Shown here: positions 41,715 to 51,112 of the stretch, in pieces | Layout of the letters: each line of letters begins with the position of its first letter | Position numbering within the stretch: the first letter of the stretch is position 1 | Assembly (NCBI GenBank): GCA_937995335.1 | Contig: CALKIH010000052.1 | Coordinates: forward strand, 62,001 to 126,000 | Length of the DNA: 64,000 nucleotides | Origin: UBA2357 sp002344625 | GTDB taxonomy: Bacteria; Pseudomonadota; Gammaproteobacteria; Burkholderiales; Rhodocyclaceae | Direction: 5' to 3' | Position numbers and translations under genes: made by a program | Notes under the pieces: model-generated | Database searches by the model: none | What the model was told of the DNA's origin: nothing | Seen by the model: only the letters and a program-made list of their open reading frames with translations

Positions 41715-42317
41715 ATGGAATTCAAGACTTTCGTCTTTTACGTGTTCGCAGCGATTCTGGTCTTCGCGGGGCTGCGGGTGATCACGGCGCGCAACACGAT
41801 TCATGCGGCACTGTATCTGGTTCTGGCGTTCGTGAGCGCAAGCGGAATCTGGATGCTGCTGCAGGCCGAATTCCTCGCGATTACGCTGGTACTGGTATAC
41901 GTGGGCGCGGTGATGGTTTTGTTCCTGTTCGTGGTCATGATGCTCGACATCAACACGGCACGGCTGCGCGAGGGTTTCTGGCGCTATCTGCCGGTCGGTG
42001 GGTTGGTGGGGATTCTGCTCGTGGTCGAAATGTCGCTGGTGCTGGGCGCCCGTTATTTCGGTGTCGAGGCGATGCCTGCGCCGGCAGCGGCGGCGGCCGA
42101 CTACAGCAATACCCGTGAAATCGGCCGACTGCTTTACACCGACTATGTTTATCCGTTCGAACTGGCCTCGCTGCTGCTGCTGGTGGCCATGATCGCCGCG
42201 GTGACGCTCACCCTCAGGAAGCGCAAGGGCGTCAAGGCAATCGATCCGAACGAGCAGGTTTACGTCAGGCGCGAGGGCCGCGTGCGGCTCGTCTCGATGC
42301 CGACCGAAAAAGAATAA
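41715..42317 (+). CDS. nuoJ: NADH-quinone oxidoreductase subunit J
   Basis: A 200-residue membrane subunit with five predicted helices. The family segment LVLVYVGAVMVLFLFVVMML (about 58-77) contains the pi-bulge helix found in solved complex I structures. A charged C-terminal tail follows. The gene lies 53 bp after nuoI, the first sizeable gap in the operon. Confidence 0.96.
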   Translation: MEFKTFVFYVFAAILVFAGLRVITARNTIHAALYLVLAFVSASGIWMLLQAEFLAITLVLVYVGAVMVLFLFVVMMLDINTARLREGFWRYLPVGGLVGILLVVEMSLVLGARYFGVEAMPAPAAAAADYSNTREIGRLLYTDYVYPFELASLLLLVAMIAAVTLTLRKRKGVKAIDPNEQVYVRREGRVRLVSMPTEKE

Positions 42318-42362
42318 GACCGTGCTGACCAAAGACGTCAGGCCAATCAGGGGGTTTTGTTG

Positions 42363-42668
42363 ATGCTTTCGCTTTCCCACTTTCTCATCCTGGGCGCGAT
42401 CTTGTTCGCGATCAGCGTGGTCGGTATCTTCCTCAACCGGAAGAACCTGATCGTGCTGCTGATGGCCATCGAGTTGATGCTTCTCGCGGTGAATCTCAAC
42501 TTCATAGCGTTCTCGCATTATCTGGGCGACCTGTCGGGTCAGATCTTTGTTTTCTTCATCCTTACCGTTGCAGCCGCCGAAAGTGCGATCGGGCTTGCAA
42601 TTCTGGTGGTGTTGTTCCGCAACCTGCGGACCATCCACGTGGATGATCTGGACAGCCTAAAGGGTTAA
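42363..42668 (+). CDS. nuoK: NADH-quinone oxidoreductase subunit K
   Basis: A 101-residue, three-helix membrane subunit, exactly the family length. The conserved membrane glutamates are in LLMAIELMLLAVNLNF and AAAESAIGLAILV. The start is taken at ATG 42363; TTG codons just before it (42357, 42360) are in frame but less likely. Confidence 0.97.
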   Translation: MLSLSHFLILGAILFAISVVGIFLNRKNLIVLLMAIELMLLAVNLNFIAFSHYLGDLSGQIFVFFILTVAAAESAIGLAILVVLFRNLRTIHVDDLDSLKG

Positions 42669-42681
42669 GGAAGCGACGGAC

Positions 42682-44745
42682 ATGCAAAGTCTCTATCTAC
42701 TGGTTCCGCTCGCGCCGCTGGCCGGCGCCATTCTGGCCGGACTATTCGGCAAGCTCATCGGGCGCCGCGCGGCGCACGTCGTCACGATCGCAGGCGTGCT
42801 GGTGGCGTTCATCGCCTCGGTTGTCATTTATCAGGATGTCGCCGCCGGCAATACCTTCAACGGTACGATCTACACCTGGATGGAGAGCGGTGGGTTGAAG
42901 TTCGAAGTCGGCTTCCTCATCGATTCGCTGACCGTGATGATGATGCTGGTGGTCACGTTCGTGTCGCTGATGGTGCACCTCTACACCATCGGTTACATGC
43001 ACGAGGATCCGGGCTATCAGCGGTTCTTCAGCTATATCTCGCTGTTCACCTTCTCGATGCTGATGCTGGTGATGTCGAACAACTTCCTCCAGCTGTTTTT
43101 CGGCTGGGAAGCGGTAGGCTTGGTCTCGTATCTGCTGATCGGCTTCTGGTACGAGCGGCCGACCGCAATCTACGCCAACCTCAAGGCTTTCCTGGTGAAC
43201 CGCGTCGGGGATTTCGGTTTCCTGCTCGGAATCGGCTTGGTCGCGGCCTACGCCGGAACGCTCAACTACGCGGAGGTGTTCGCCCAGGTGGACACGCTCG
43301 TTTCCCAGCAGGTTGCTTTCACGGGTTGGCCGTTGATAACCGCGATCTGCATCTGCCTGTTCATCGGCGCGATGGGCAAGTCGGCTCAGGTGCCGCTGCA
43401 TGTGTGGCTGCCCGACTCGATGGAAGGTCCGACACCGATTTCGGCGCTGATCCACGCTGCGACGATGGTGACGGCAGGTATTTTCATGGTGGCAAGGATG
43501 TCACCGCTGTTCGAGCTGTCCGACACAGCGCTGTCGTTCGTCTTGGTGATCGGCGCCACTACTGCGCTGTTCATGGGTTTTCTCGGTATCGTGCAGAACG
43601 ACATCAAACGTGTCGTGGCGTACTCGACGCTGTCACAGCTGGGTTACATGACCGTAGCGCTGGGGGTTTCGGCATATTCCGCCGCGGTGTTCCACCTGAT
43701 GACGCATGCGTTCTTCAAGGCCTTGCTGTTTCTTGGCGCCGGTTCGGTCATCATGGGCATGCATCATGATCAAGACATGCGCAACATGGGTGGGCTGTGG
43801 AAGTACATGCCGATCACATGGTTCACATCCTTGCTGGGCTCGCTCGCGCTGATCGGCTTTCCGCTCTTCGCCGGTTTTTACTCGAAGGATTCGATCATCG
43901 AAGCCGTGCATGCGGCCAATATTCCGGGGGCCGGCTACGCGCTGTTCTGTGTCCTGCTGGGCGTGTTCGTAACCGCGTTCTACTCGTTCCGGATGTACTT
44001 CCTGGTGTTCCACGGCAAGGAGCGCTTTGGTCAGGCGCATCACGACCACGGTCACGACGACGGGCATGCGGCCGACGATCATGCGCACGACGGGCACGCC
44101 GATGCTCACGCGACGACGGATCACGACGATCATGAGGAGGAGCACCATCATGGTCTAGCGCCGGGGCAGAAGCCGCATGAGTCGCCGTGGGTCGTCACAG
44201 TGCCACTGATACTGCTTGCGATTCCCTCGGTCATCATCGGCTTCATCACGATAGAACCGATGTTGTTCGGCGACTGGTTCAAGGACAACATCGCCCTTGC
44301 GGCCCACCATGTGGGTCTCAAGGAGCTCGAGGCCAACTTCCACGGCCCTCTTGCCATGGCGCTGCACGGGCTGCAGACGGCACCTTTCTGGTTGGCGATA
44401 AGTGGTGTGGGGCTGGCATGGTTCTTTTACATGGTGCGGCCCGACATTCCCGCGGCGATTCAACGCACCTTCCAGCCGTTGCACACGCTGTTGGAGAACA
44501 AGTACTACTTCGATCGCTTCAACGAAGTGGTGTTTGCCGGCGGGTCGCGCATGCTCGGCGGTGGTTTGTGGCGAGTCGGCGATCGAGGCCTGATTGATGG
44601 CGTAATCGTGAATGGCGGCGCGCGCATGGTTGGATGGATTGCCCAAGCGACGCGCCTGTTCCAGACCGGGCATCTGTATCAGTATGCATTTGCAATGATC
44701 ATCGGGGTCTTCGCTCTGCTGACCTTCTGGTTCAACGCAGGTTGA
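42682..44745 (+). CDS. nuoL: NADH-quinone oxidoreductase subunit L
   Basis: A 687-residue antiporter-like subunit, the distal proton pump with the long lateral helix. The core is shown by FFGWEAVGLVSYLLIGFW (key Glu), VPLHVWLPDSMEGPTPISALIHAATMVTAG (key Lys/His region) and KRVVAYSTLSQLGYM. An extremely His/Asp-rich loop occupies about residues 452-492, between two helices. The C-terminal part is the lateral helix and anchor. Otherwise the size is normal. Confidence 0.97.
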   Translation: MQSLYLLVPLAPLAGAILAGLFGKLIGRRAAHVVTIAGVLVAFIASVVIYQDVAAGNTFNGTIYTWMESGGLKFEVGFLIDSLTVMMMLVVTFVSLMVHLYTIGYMHEDPGYQRFFSYISLFTFSMLMLVMSNNFLQLFFGWEAVGLVSYLLIGFWYERPTAIYANLKAFLVNRVGDFGFLLGIGLVAAYAGTLNYAEVFAQVDTLVSQQVAFTGWPLITAICICLFIGAMGKSAQVPLHVWLPDSMEGPTPISALIHAATMVTAGIFMVARMSPLFELSDTALSFVLVIGATTALFMGFLGIVQNDIKRVVAYSTLSQLGYMTVALGVSAYSAAVFHLMTHAFFKALLFLGAGSVIMGMHHDQDMRNMGGLWKYMPITWFTSLLGSLALIGFPLFAGFYSKDSIIEAVHAANIPGAGYALFCVLLGVFVTAFYSFRMYFLVFHGKERFGQAHHDHGHDDGHAADDHAHDGHADAHATTDHDDHEEEHHHGLAPGQKPHESPWVVTVPLILLAIPSVIIGFITIEPMLFGDWFKDNIALAAHHVGLKELEANFHGPLAMALHGLQTAPFWLAISGVGLAWFFYMVRPDIPAAIQRTFQPLHTLLENKYYFDRFNEVVFAGGSRMLGGGLWRVGDRGLIDGVIVNGGARMVGWIAQATRLFQTGHLYQYAFAMIIGVFALLTFWFNAG

Positions 44746-44826
44746 ACCAGTGCGTGGAAATTCTCGTTGGATGACGCGGAATAACGACAAACGCACCATT
44801 GTTGGTGCAATGAACGGAAAGCAACA

Positions 44827-46308
44827 ATGACGGGTATGCCATTACTCAGCCTGGCGATCTGGATTCCGATCCTGGGCGGATTGCTTGTGCTGGCCACGGG
44901 GTCCGATCGCAATGCGGAACTTGCGAGGAAGCTTGCGCTAGCGGTTGCGGTCGCCGGTTTTGCGGTTACCTTGCCCTTGTTCACCCAGTTCGACACGAGC
45001 ACGAGCGCGATGCAGTTCCAGGAGTTCGGTGCCTGGATCCCGCGTTTCAACGTCAATTATCACCTCGGCGTCGATGGCATATCGATGCTCTTCGTCGTGC
45101 TCAACGCCTTCGTCACGATCATGGTGGTTCTGGCGGGCTGGCAGGTGATTCAGGACAAGGTGGCGCAGTACATGGCCGCCTTCCTGATCATGTCCGGCTT
45201 GATGAACGGAATCTTCTCCGCGCTGGATGGCATCCTGTTCTATGTCTTCTTCGAGGCCTCGCTGATTCCGCTTTATCTGATCATCGGTATCTGGGGCGGG
45301 CCGAGAAGGGTGTACGCGGCGATCAAGTTCTTCCTCTATACCCTGGCCGGTTCGTTGTTGATGCTGGTCGCCCTGCTGTACCTGTTCATCGAGTCGGGTG
45401 GTTCGTTCAGTATTCTGGAATGGCATCGTTTGCCGCTCGGCATGACGCCGCAGACGCTGGTGTTCTGGGCTTTCCTGATCGCGTTCGCGGTCAAGGTGCC
45501 GATGTGGCCGGTACATACTTGGTTGCCGGATGCGCATGTCGAGGCACCCACCGGCGGTTCGGTCGTGCTGGCTGCGATCGCGCTGAAGCTCGGTGCGTAT
45601 GGGTTCCTGCGGTTCTCGTTGCCGATCGTTCCGGATGCGTCGCAGGCCATGGCTCCGGTGGTGATCACGCTGTCCCTGATCGCGGTGGTCTACATCGGCC
45701 TGGTCGCGCTGGTGCAGACCGACATGAAGAAATTGGTCGCCTACTCGTCGATTTCTCACATGGGTTTCGTGACGCTCGGTTTCTTCATGCTCAACACCCT
45801 GGGGATCGAGGGGGCGCTGGTGCAGATGATTTCGCACGGCTTCGTTTCCGCGGCGATGTTCCTGTGCATCGGGGTGCTCTACGATCGTATGCATTCGCGT
45901 GAGATCGCGGACTACGGCGGTGTCGTCAAGACCATGCCGAAGTTTGCCGCCTTCTTCATGCTGTTTGCGATGGCGAATGCGGGCTTGCCTGGCACCAGCG
46001 GTTTCGTGGGTGAATTCATGGTCATTCTGGGGGCAGTCGAATTCAACTTCTGGATCGGTTTCATCGCCGCGACCACGCTGATTCTGGGGGCAGCGTACAC
46101 GCTCTGGATGTACAAGCGGGTCGTGTTCGGCAAGGTGGCGAACCATCATGTCGCCGAACTCGAAGACATCAACACGCGCGAATTCGTGTTCCTGGGGATT
46201 CTCGCACTGTGCGTGCTGGCGATGGGTCTTTATCCGTTCCCATTCACCGAAGTCATGCATGCGTCTGTAACCGAACTCCTGCGGCATGTCGCCGTGAGCA
46301 AGCTCTGA
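44827..46308 (+). CDS. nuoM: NADH-quinone oxidoreductase subunit M
   Basis: A 493-residue antiporter-like proton-pumping subunit with about 14 helices. The landmark stretches are LFYVFFEASLIPLYLIIGIWGG with the conserved Glu, VKVPMWPVHTWLPDAHVEAPTGGSV with the Lys, and KKLVAYSSISHMGFV. It lies 81 bp after nuoL, and GGAAAG precedes the ATG. Confidence 0.98.
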   Translation: MTGMPLLSLAIWIPILGGLLVLATGSDRNAELARKLALAVAVAGFAVTLPLFTQFDTSTSAMQFQEFGAWIPRFNVNYHLGVDGISMLFVVLNAFVTIMVVLAGWQVIQDKVAQYMAAFLIMSGLMNGIFSALDGILFYVFFEASLIPLYLIIGIWGGPRRVYAAIKFFLYTLAGSLLMLVALLYLFIESGGSFSILEWHRLPLGMTPQTLVFWAFLIAFAVKVPMWPVHTWLPDAHVEAPTGGSVVLAAIALKLGAYGFLRFSLPIVPDASQAMAPVVITLSLIAVVYIGLVALVQTDMKKLVAYSSISHMGFVTLGFFMLNTLGIEGALVQMISHGFVSAAMFLCIGVLYDRMHSREIADYGGVVKTMPKFAAFFMLFAMANAGLPGTSGFVGEFMVILGAVEFNFWIGFIAATTLILGAAYTLWMYKRVVFGKVANHHVAELEDINTREFVFLGILALCVLAMGLYPFPFTEVMHASVTELLRHVAVSKL

Positions 46309-46345
46309 ACGAGCAGCCGAGCCACTTTTCCGGACTGGTAAGAAG

Positions 46346-47815
46346 ATGAATTTCGTTGTTCCTGACTTCTATCCTGCAGCGGCGGAGATCTTCGTCGCGG
46401 TGATGGCTTTGGTGATCATGCTGGCGTTCACCTTCTTTCGCAGCATCGCGCGCAGCCTCGCCTATTTTTTGACCCAGGCGACCCTGGTGGGGGCGGCCTT
46501 CATCACGATCTGGACCCTGGACGGGCAGGTGACGCTGACGTTCAATAACATGTTCATCTCGGATCTGCTGGGCGATCTGCTGAAGCTCACGATCTACTTC
46601 TCGGTGGCGGTCGGCCTGCTGTATGGCCGCGGCTATCTGTCGGACCGGAATATGGACCGGCCCGAGTATTTTCTGCTCGCGTTGCTAATGACGCTTGGCA
46701 TGATGGTGATGGTGACCGCCAATCACATGTTGTCGCTTTACATGGGGCTGGAAATGATGTCGCTGTCGCTGTATGCGATGGTGGCTTTCGACCGCGATTC
46801 GGTGCGTTCGACCGAGGCGGCGATGAAGTACTTCGTGCTCGGGGCGCTCGCGTCCGGATTGCTGCTCTATGGCATGTCGATGATCTATGGCGCAACCGGC
46901 AGCATGGATTTCTCGAGCATCGCCCAGAGCGTCTATAACCAGTCTGCGAACAAGACTGTGTTGATGTTCGGTCTGGTCTTCGTGGTGGCCGGGCTCGCGT
47001 TCAAGCTGGGGGTGGTGCCCTTCCACATGTGGGTACCCGATGTCTATCAGGGCGCGCCGACGGCCGTCACGCTCATGATCGCTACCGCGCCCAAACTTGC
47101 GGCGTTTGCGATCTCGCTGCGCATGCTGGTCTTCGGCTTGTTCGAACTGGCCGACCAGTGGCAGTCGATGCTGATGTTCCTCGCGGTGCTGTCCATCGTG
47201 CTTGGTAATCTCGCCGCGATCGCGCAGACCAATCTTAAGCGCATGCTGGCGTATTCCGGTATTTCGCACATGGGCTTCGTGCTGCTCGGCCTGCTGTCGG
47301 GCGTGGTGGATGGTGACCGGCAGTTCGCGCTTAATGCCTACAGTTCGGCGATGTTCTACGCCGTTTCGTATGTGATCATGAGCCTGGCGTCGTTCGGCAT
47401 GGTGGTCTTGTTGTCGCGCGCGGGCTTCGAAGCTGAGAACATCGAGGATTTCAAGGGTCTCAACAAGCGCAGTCCGTGGTTTGCGTTGATGATGATGATC
47501 GTGATGTTCTCGATGGCGGGCATTCCGTTCTTCATTGGTTTCTTCGCCAAGCTGTCGGTATTGCAGGCAGTCGTGCAGGCTGGCTACATCTGGCTTGCGC
47601 TGGTTGCCGTCCTGATGTCGGTCGTGGGCGCCTATTACTATCTGCGGGTGGTCAAGGTCATGTACTTCGACGAACCCACTGATACCGCGCCGATCAATGC
47701 GCCGGCGGATGTGCGGGTGATGCTCTCGGCCAACGGTGTGGCGATTGCAGTGCTCGGTTTGCTGCCACAGGGTTTGATGTCATTGTGTGCCTATGCGTTG
47801 ATCGCGTCGCTATAA
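46346..47815 (+). CDS. nuoN: NADH-quinone oxidoreductase subunit N
   Basis: A 489-residue antiporter-like subunit adjoining NuoK. Conserved elements are MGLEMMSLSLYAMVAFDRDS, LAFKLGVVPFHMWVPDVYQGAPT and KRMLAYSGISHMGFVLLG. It is the last nuo gene; a Nudix gene follows at about 50 bp. No intrinsic terminator was recognised between them. Confidence 0.98.
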   Translation: MNFVVPDFYPAAAEIFVAVMALVIMLAFTFFRSIARSLAYFLTQATLVGAAFITIWTLDGQVTLTFNNMFISDLLGDLLKLTIYFSVAVGLLYGRGYLSDRNMDRPEYFLLALLMTLGMMVMVTANHMLSLYMGLEMMSLSLYAMVAFDRDSVRSTEAAMKYFVLGALASGLLLYGMSMIYGATGSMDFSSIAQSVYNQSANKTVLMFGLVFVVAGLAFKLGVVPFHMWVPDVYQGAPTAVTLMIATAPKLAAFAISLRMLVFGLFELADQWQSMLMFLAVLSIVLGNLAAIAQTNLKRMLAYSGISHMGFVLLGLLSGVVDGDRQFALNAYSSAMFYAVSYVIMSLASFGMVVLLSRAGFEAENIEDFKGLNKRSPWFALMMMIVMFSMAGIPFFIGFFAKLSVLQAVVQAGYIWLALVAVLMSVVGAYYYLRVVKVMYFDEPTDTAPINAPADVRVMLSANGVAIAVLGLLPQGLMSLCAYALIASL

Positions 47816-47866
47816 CGAAGGGCGCATGGGCGTGCACACCGGGTGGGTGTCAACGGTTGCAGCGCG

Positions 47867-48430
47867 ATGATTGGGACCGCCGAGACGTCGTCGCGAGATC
47901 CGCTGGAAGAGCGTGGGTTGGAGTCGGCGCGGGTTTTCAAGGGAAAGCTGCTCGAGATCCATTGTGACCGCGTCGAGCTGCCGGACGGCAACGAGGCAAC
48001 CCGGGAGTATGTCCGCCATCCGGGCGCGGTCGTCGTCGTGGCGGAACTGCCCGATGGTCGCTTGCTGTTCGAGCGCCAATTCCGTTATCCGTTGCGGCGG
48101 GCGTTCATCGAGTTGCCAGCCGGAAAGATCGATGCCGGCGAAGAAATCCTGAGTTGTGCAATGCGCGAGCTGCGCGAAGAGACCGGCTATGAAGCCGCGC
48201 AGTGGCTTCACCTTGGCGTGATGCATCCATGCATCGGCTATTCGGACGAACACATCGAGATTTTCCTGGCGCGTGAACTGACGCATGTTGGCAATGCGCT
48301 TGATGCGGGCGAGTTTCTGGAAGTTTTCAGCATGTCTTTCGACGAAGCCCGCGAGGCGGTGTTCGCGGGCCGCATCACCGATGGGAAAACCATCACGGCG
48401 CTGTTCATCGCACAACCGCATCTGGATTGA
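47867..48430 (+). CDS. Nudix hydrolase, probable ADP-ribose pyrophosphatase
   Basis: A 187-residue Nudix hydrolase. The Nudix box GKIDAGEEILSCAMRELREE continues with TGY and has all metal-binding Glu residues. Upstream, the YVRHPGAVVVVAELPDG and FERQFRYPLRRAFIELPAG segments match the ADP-ribose pyrophosphatase (NudF-like) subgroup, which cleaves ADP-ribose to AMP and ribose-5-phosphate. The start is uncertain: ATG 47867 or GTG 47843, both with weak ribosome sites. Its position right after nuoN suggests read-through from the NADH dehydrogenase operon, a sensible place for NAD-breakdown housekeeping (inference). Confidence 0.9.
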   Translation: MIGTAETSSRDPLEERGLESARVFKGKLLEIHCDRVELPDGNEATREYVRHPGAVVVVAELPDGRLLFERQFRYPLRRAFIELPAGKIDAGEEILSCAMRELREETGYEAAQWLHLGVMHPCIGYSDEHIEIFLARELTHVGNALDAGEFLEVFSMSFDEAREAVFAGRITDGKTITALFIAQPHLD

Positions 48431-48566
48431 ATCGATGCCCTGCCTGCTTTGAGGTGTGGGCAGGGTAGGGGGCAGGATCCGCGCAATTGAATTCAAGTTG
48501 TTGCCCGGCTTGGTCGCGTGCGCCGCTTTGCTGCACAATGTCGGCCTGTCCAAACCGTGATGTCGC

Positions 48567-49820
48567 ATGCGTTACGAATTTCTCGTCGGTCTTCGCTATA
48601 CCCGTTCGCGCAAGCGAGCCCAAGGGCGCAATCAGTTCATTTCGTTCATATCGCTGGTGTCGATGCTGGGGACCGCGCTCGGGGTCGCGGCGCTCATCGT
48701 GGTGCTGTCGGTGATGAATGGTTTCCAGGAGGAGTTGCGCACCCGCATCCTTGGTGTGGCCTCCCATATCCAGATCAGCGGCTACGAGGGGGCGATGTCG
48801 GCCTGGCAGCAGGTGTCGGAGCAGGCCCAGCGCCATCCGGACGTGCGGGCCAGTGCGCCCTATGTCCAGGAGCAGGGACTGTTGTCGTTCGATGAGCAGG
48901 TGCGCGGCACCCTGGTTCGGGGTGTATTGCCCGCCGAAGAGGAGCGCGTCGCCGATTTCGCCAAGTACATGAAGGCCGGCAGCCTCGATGCGCTCGAAGC
49001 AGGGCGGTTCGGGATCATCATCGGGCGTGACCTGGCGCAGGCCCTGCGGGCGAGCATGGGCGACAAGATCACGCTGATCGCGCCGCAAGGCCTCGTTACC
49101 CCGGCGGCAGTCCTGCCCAGGGTCAAGCAATTCGAGATCGTGGGGATCTTCGAGGCCGGAATGTACGAGTACGATTCCGGGCTGGCATTGCTGCACATGC
49201 AGGATGCCCAGGTTCTTTACCGCATGGGTGATGCGGTGACCGGGGTGCGGCTCAAGCTCGACGACCTCTTCAGTGCGCCGCGGGTGGCACGCGAGTTGGC
49301 AGGCGTCATCGAAGTGGCGGCCTATGTGAGTGACTGGACGCGCAGCCACGCCAACTTCTTTCGCGCGGTTCAGCTCGAGAAGACCATGATGACGGTCATC
49401 CTGTTCCTGATCGTAGCGGTGGCGGCGTTCAATATCGTCTCCACCTTGGTGATGGCGGTTCAGGAGAAACTCTCCGACATCGCGATCCTGCGTACACTTG
49501 GTGCGAGTCCGCTGTCGGTGATGGCCATCTTCATGCTCCAGGGGGCGATCATCGGCATCGTTGGTCTGGCGGCCGGTGTGCTGGGTGGTTTGTTGCTTGC
49601 GCACAACCTCGACGTGGTGATCCCGGCGCTCGAAGCCGTCACCGGTGCGACGCTGTGGAACAAGGAGGTCTACTACATCAGCGAGCTTCCGTCGAAGGTA
49701 CTCGCCGGCGACGTGATCACGATCGTGTCCTTGTCTTTCGTTCTGACCCTGATTGCAACGGTTTACCCGAGTTGGCGGGCATCGCGGGTCAATCCGGCCG
49801 AGGCCCTGCGCTATGAGTGA
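48567..49820 (+). CDS. lolC: Lipoprotein-releasing ABC transporter permease LolC/LolE
   Basis: A 417-residue inner-membrane permease of the Lol system, which extracts outer-membrane lipoproteins and hands them to LolA. The N-terminal helix follows FLVGLRYTRSRKRAQGRNQFIS. A large periplasmic domain lies at about 50-270, and the FtsX/MacB-type core has helices near 275-300, 325-350 and 380-400. The pattern EKLSDIAILRTLGASPLSVM is typical. Only one permease gene lies here, next to lolD, as in species with a LolC/E homodimer (LolF type). It overlaps lolD by 8 bp. Confidence 0.95.
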   Translation: MRYEFLVGLRYTRSRKRAQGRNQFISFISLVSMLGTALGVAALIVVLSVMNGFQEELRTRILGVASHIQISGYEGAMSAWQQVSEQAQRHPDVRASAPYVQEQGLLSFDEQVRGTLVRGVLPAEEERVADFAKYMKAGSLDALEAGRFGIIIGRDLAQALRASMGDKITLIAPQGLVTPAAVLPRVKQFEIVGIFEAGMYEYDSGLALLHMQDAQVLYRMGDAVTGVRLKLDDLFSAPRVARELAGVIEVAAYVSDWTRSHANFFRAVQLEKTMMTVILFLIVAVAAFNIVSTLVMAVQEKLSDIAILRTLGASPLSVMAIFMLQGAIIGIVGLAAGVLGGLLLAHNLDVVIPALEAVTGATLWNKEVYYISELPSKVLAGDVITIVSLSFVLTLIATVYPSWRASRVNPAEALRYE

Positions 49821-50502
49821 GACCCTGGATTCGGAGGTGCTGGCCTGCGTAGGGCTGGGCAAGACCTTTCGCGAAGGCGTGGATGCGCTCACGGTGTTGC
49901 GCGACGTCAATCTCGCCGTCCGGCGGGGTGAGGGCATTGCGATCGTGGGCGCGTCGGGGTCTGGAAAGAGCACGCTGCTGCATTTGCTCGGCGGGCTAGA
50001 CGTGCCCTCTACGGGCACGGTGGCGTTGATGGGCCGCGATTTCTCGACGATGTCCGATGCCGAGCGCGGACGCCAGCGTAACGTGACACTTGGCTTCGTT
50101 TACCAGTTTCACCATTTGCTGGGTGAGTTTACCGCGCTCGAAAATGTGGCAATGCCGCTCTATGTCCGACGCATGGATACGGACGCTGCGAACGAGCAGG
50201 CGGCGGCCATGCTGAAGGCGGTGGGGCTGGGGCACCGCTTGGACCATACGCCGGCCGAGCTCTCGGGGGGCGAGCGGCAGCGCGCGGCGATCGCGCGGGC
50301 GCTGGTGACCCGACCGGCCTGCGTGTTGGCGGACGAACCAACCGGCAATCTCGACCGGCGTACCGCCGATGCCGTGTTCGATCTGATGCTGGGGCTGAAT
50401 CAGGATATGCACACGAGTTTCGTGATCGTCACTCATGACGAATCGCTCGCGCGGCGGGCGCAGCGGCAGTTGCGTCTCGACGATGGTCAACTGCTGCCGT
50501 GA
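49813..50502 (+). CDS. lolD: Lipoprotein-releasing ABC transporter ATPase LolD
   Basis: A 229-residue ATPase of the Lol lipoprotein exporter. Walker A is GASGSGKST (46-54), the Q-loop region is GFVYQFHHLLGEFTALENV, which is the LolD-specific Lol motif, and the signature is LSGGERQRAAIARA. Walker B is VLADEPTGNLD and the switch is IVTHDESLA. The ATG at 49813 lies within the end of lolC, so the pair is co-translated. Its 3' end overlaps the convergent DUF2062 gene by 16 bp. Confidence 0.97.
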   Translation: MSETLDSEVLACVGLGKTFREGVDALTVLRDVNLAVRRGEGIAIVGASGSGKSTLLHLLGGLDVPSTGTVALMGRDFSTMSDAERGRQRNVTLGFVYQFHHLLGEFTALENVAMPLYVRRMDTDAANEQAAAMLKAVGLGHRLDHTPAELSGGERQRAAIARALVTRPACVLADEPTGNLDRRTADAVFDLMLGLNQDMHTSFVIVTHDESLARRAQRQLRLDDGQLLP

Positions 50503-51047
50503 TGCCGGGCCTTGCGCACGGTGCTGCGTCGGCGCCACTTGCGTATGAGCCAGATGCGCCAGGCCGCGCGAATGCCCAGGTAACCCACGACCGCCAGACC
50601 ACTGCCCAGCAGAACCAAGCCAAGTGCCAGCGGTTGGCCCAGCTCCAACAGCCAGTCTCCCGTCGCTGCGAACCAGGCGAAGAGCCCCAGTCCGTTCCAG
50701 TCGGGGGGTGACACGAAACCCTCGGTGCCGCCACCCAGCGCGAGGCTTCCGATCTCGTAGGCGAGCAAATAGATCGGTACCAGCGTCAGTGGGTTGGTAT
50801 ACAGCGTCGTGACGAGCGCCAGCGGAAGATTGACCCGCAGCACGATGCACGCCAGTGCTGCACTGGGCATTTGCAGTGGTCCGGGCACCAGCCCGCAGAA
50901 TAGTCCGACGGCGACACCACCTGCAACCGAATGTCGGTTGAGATGCCATAGACGCGGATGAAGCAGCGTATTCGAGAAGGGCCTCAGCCAGCGGTTCGAG
51001 TGGATCGTTTCATGATCCGGCAATAGACGTTTGAGGTGGCTGCGCAT
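50487..51047 (-). CDS. DUF2062 membrane protein
   Basis: A 186-residue membrane protein of the DUF2062 family. The family's charged N-terminus (LKRLLPDHETIHSNRWLRPF) precedes helices near 40-60, 73-97 and 135-165. Typical conserved segments are SVAGGVAVGLFCGLVPGPLQM and LYTNPLTLVPIYLLAYEIG. Its function is unknown. It is convergent with lolD, sharing 16 bp at the 3' ends, and divergent from comEC. Confidence 0.88.
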   Translation of the reverse strand: MRSHLKRLLPDHETIHSNRWLRPFSNTLLHPRLWHLNRHSVAGGVAVGLFCGLVPGPLQMPSAALACIVLRVNLPLALVTTLYTNPLTLVPIYLLAYEIGSLALGGGTEGFVSPPDWNGLGLFAWFAATGDWLLELGQPLALGLVLLGSGLAVVGYLGIRAAWRIWLIRKWRRRSTVRKARHHGSS

Positions 51048-51112
51048 CGTCGGGATCGGCTTCCTTCTGGATTCTGCGGTGTGCCCACGGCTCAGCTACA
51101 GGCTTCGGGGCG

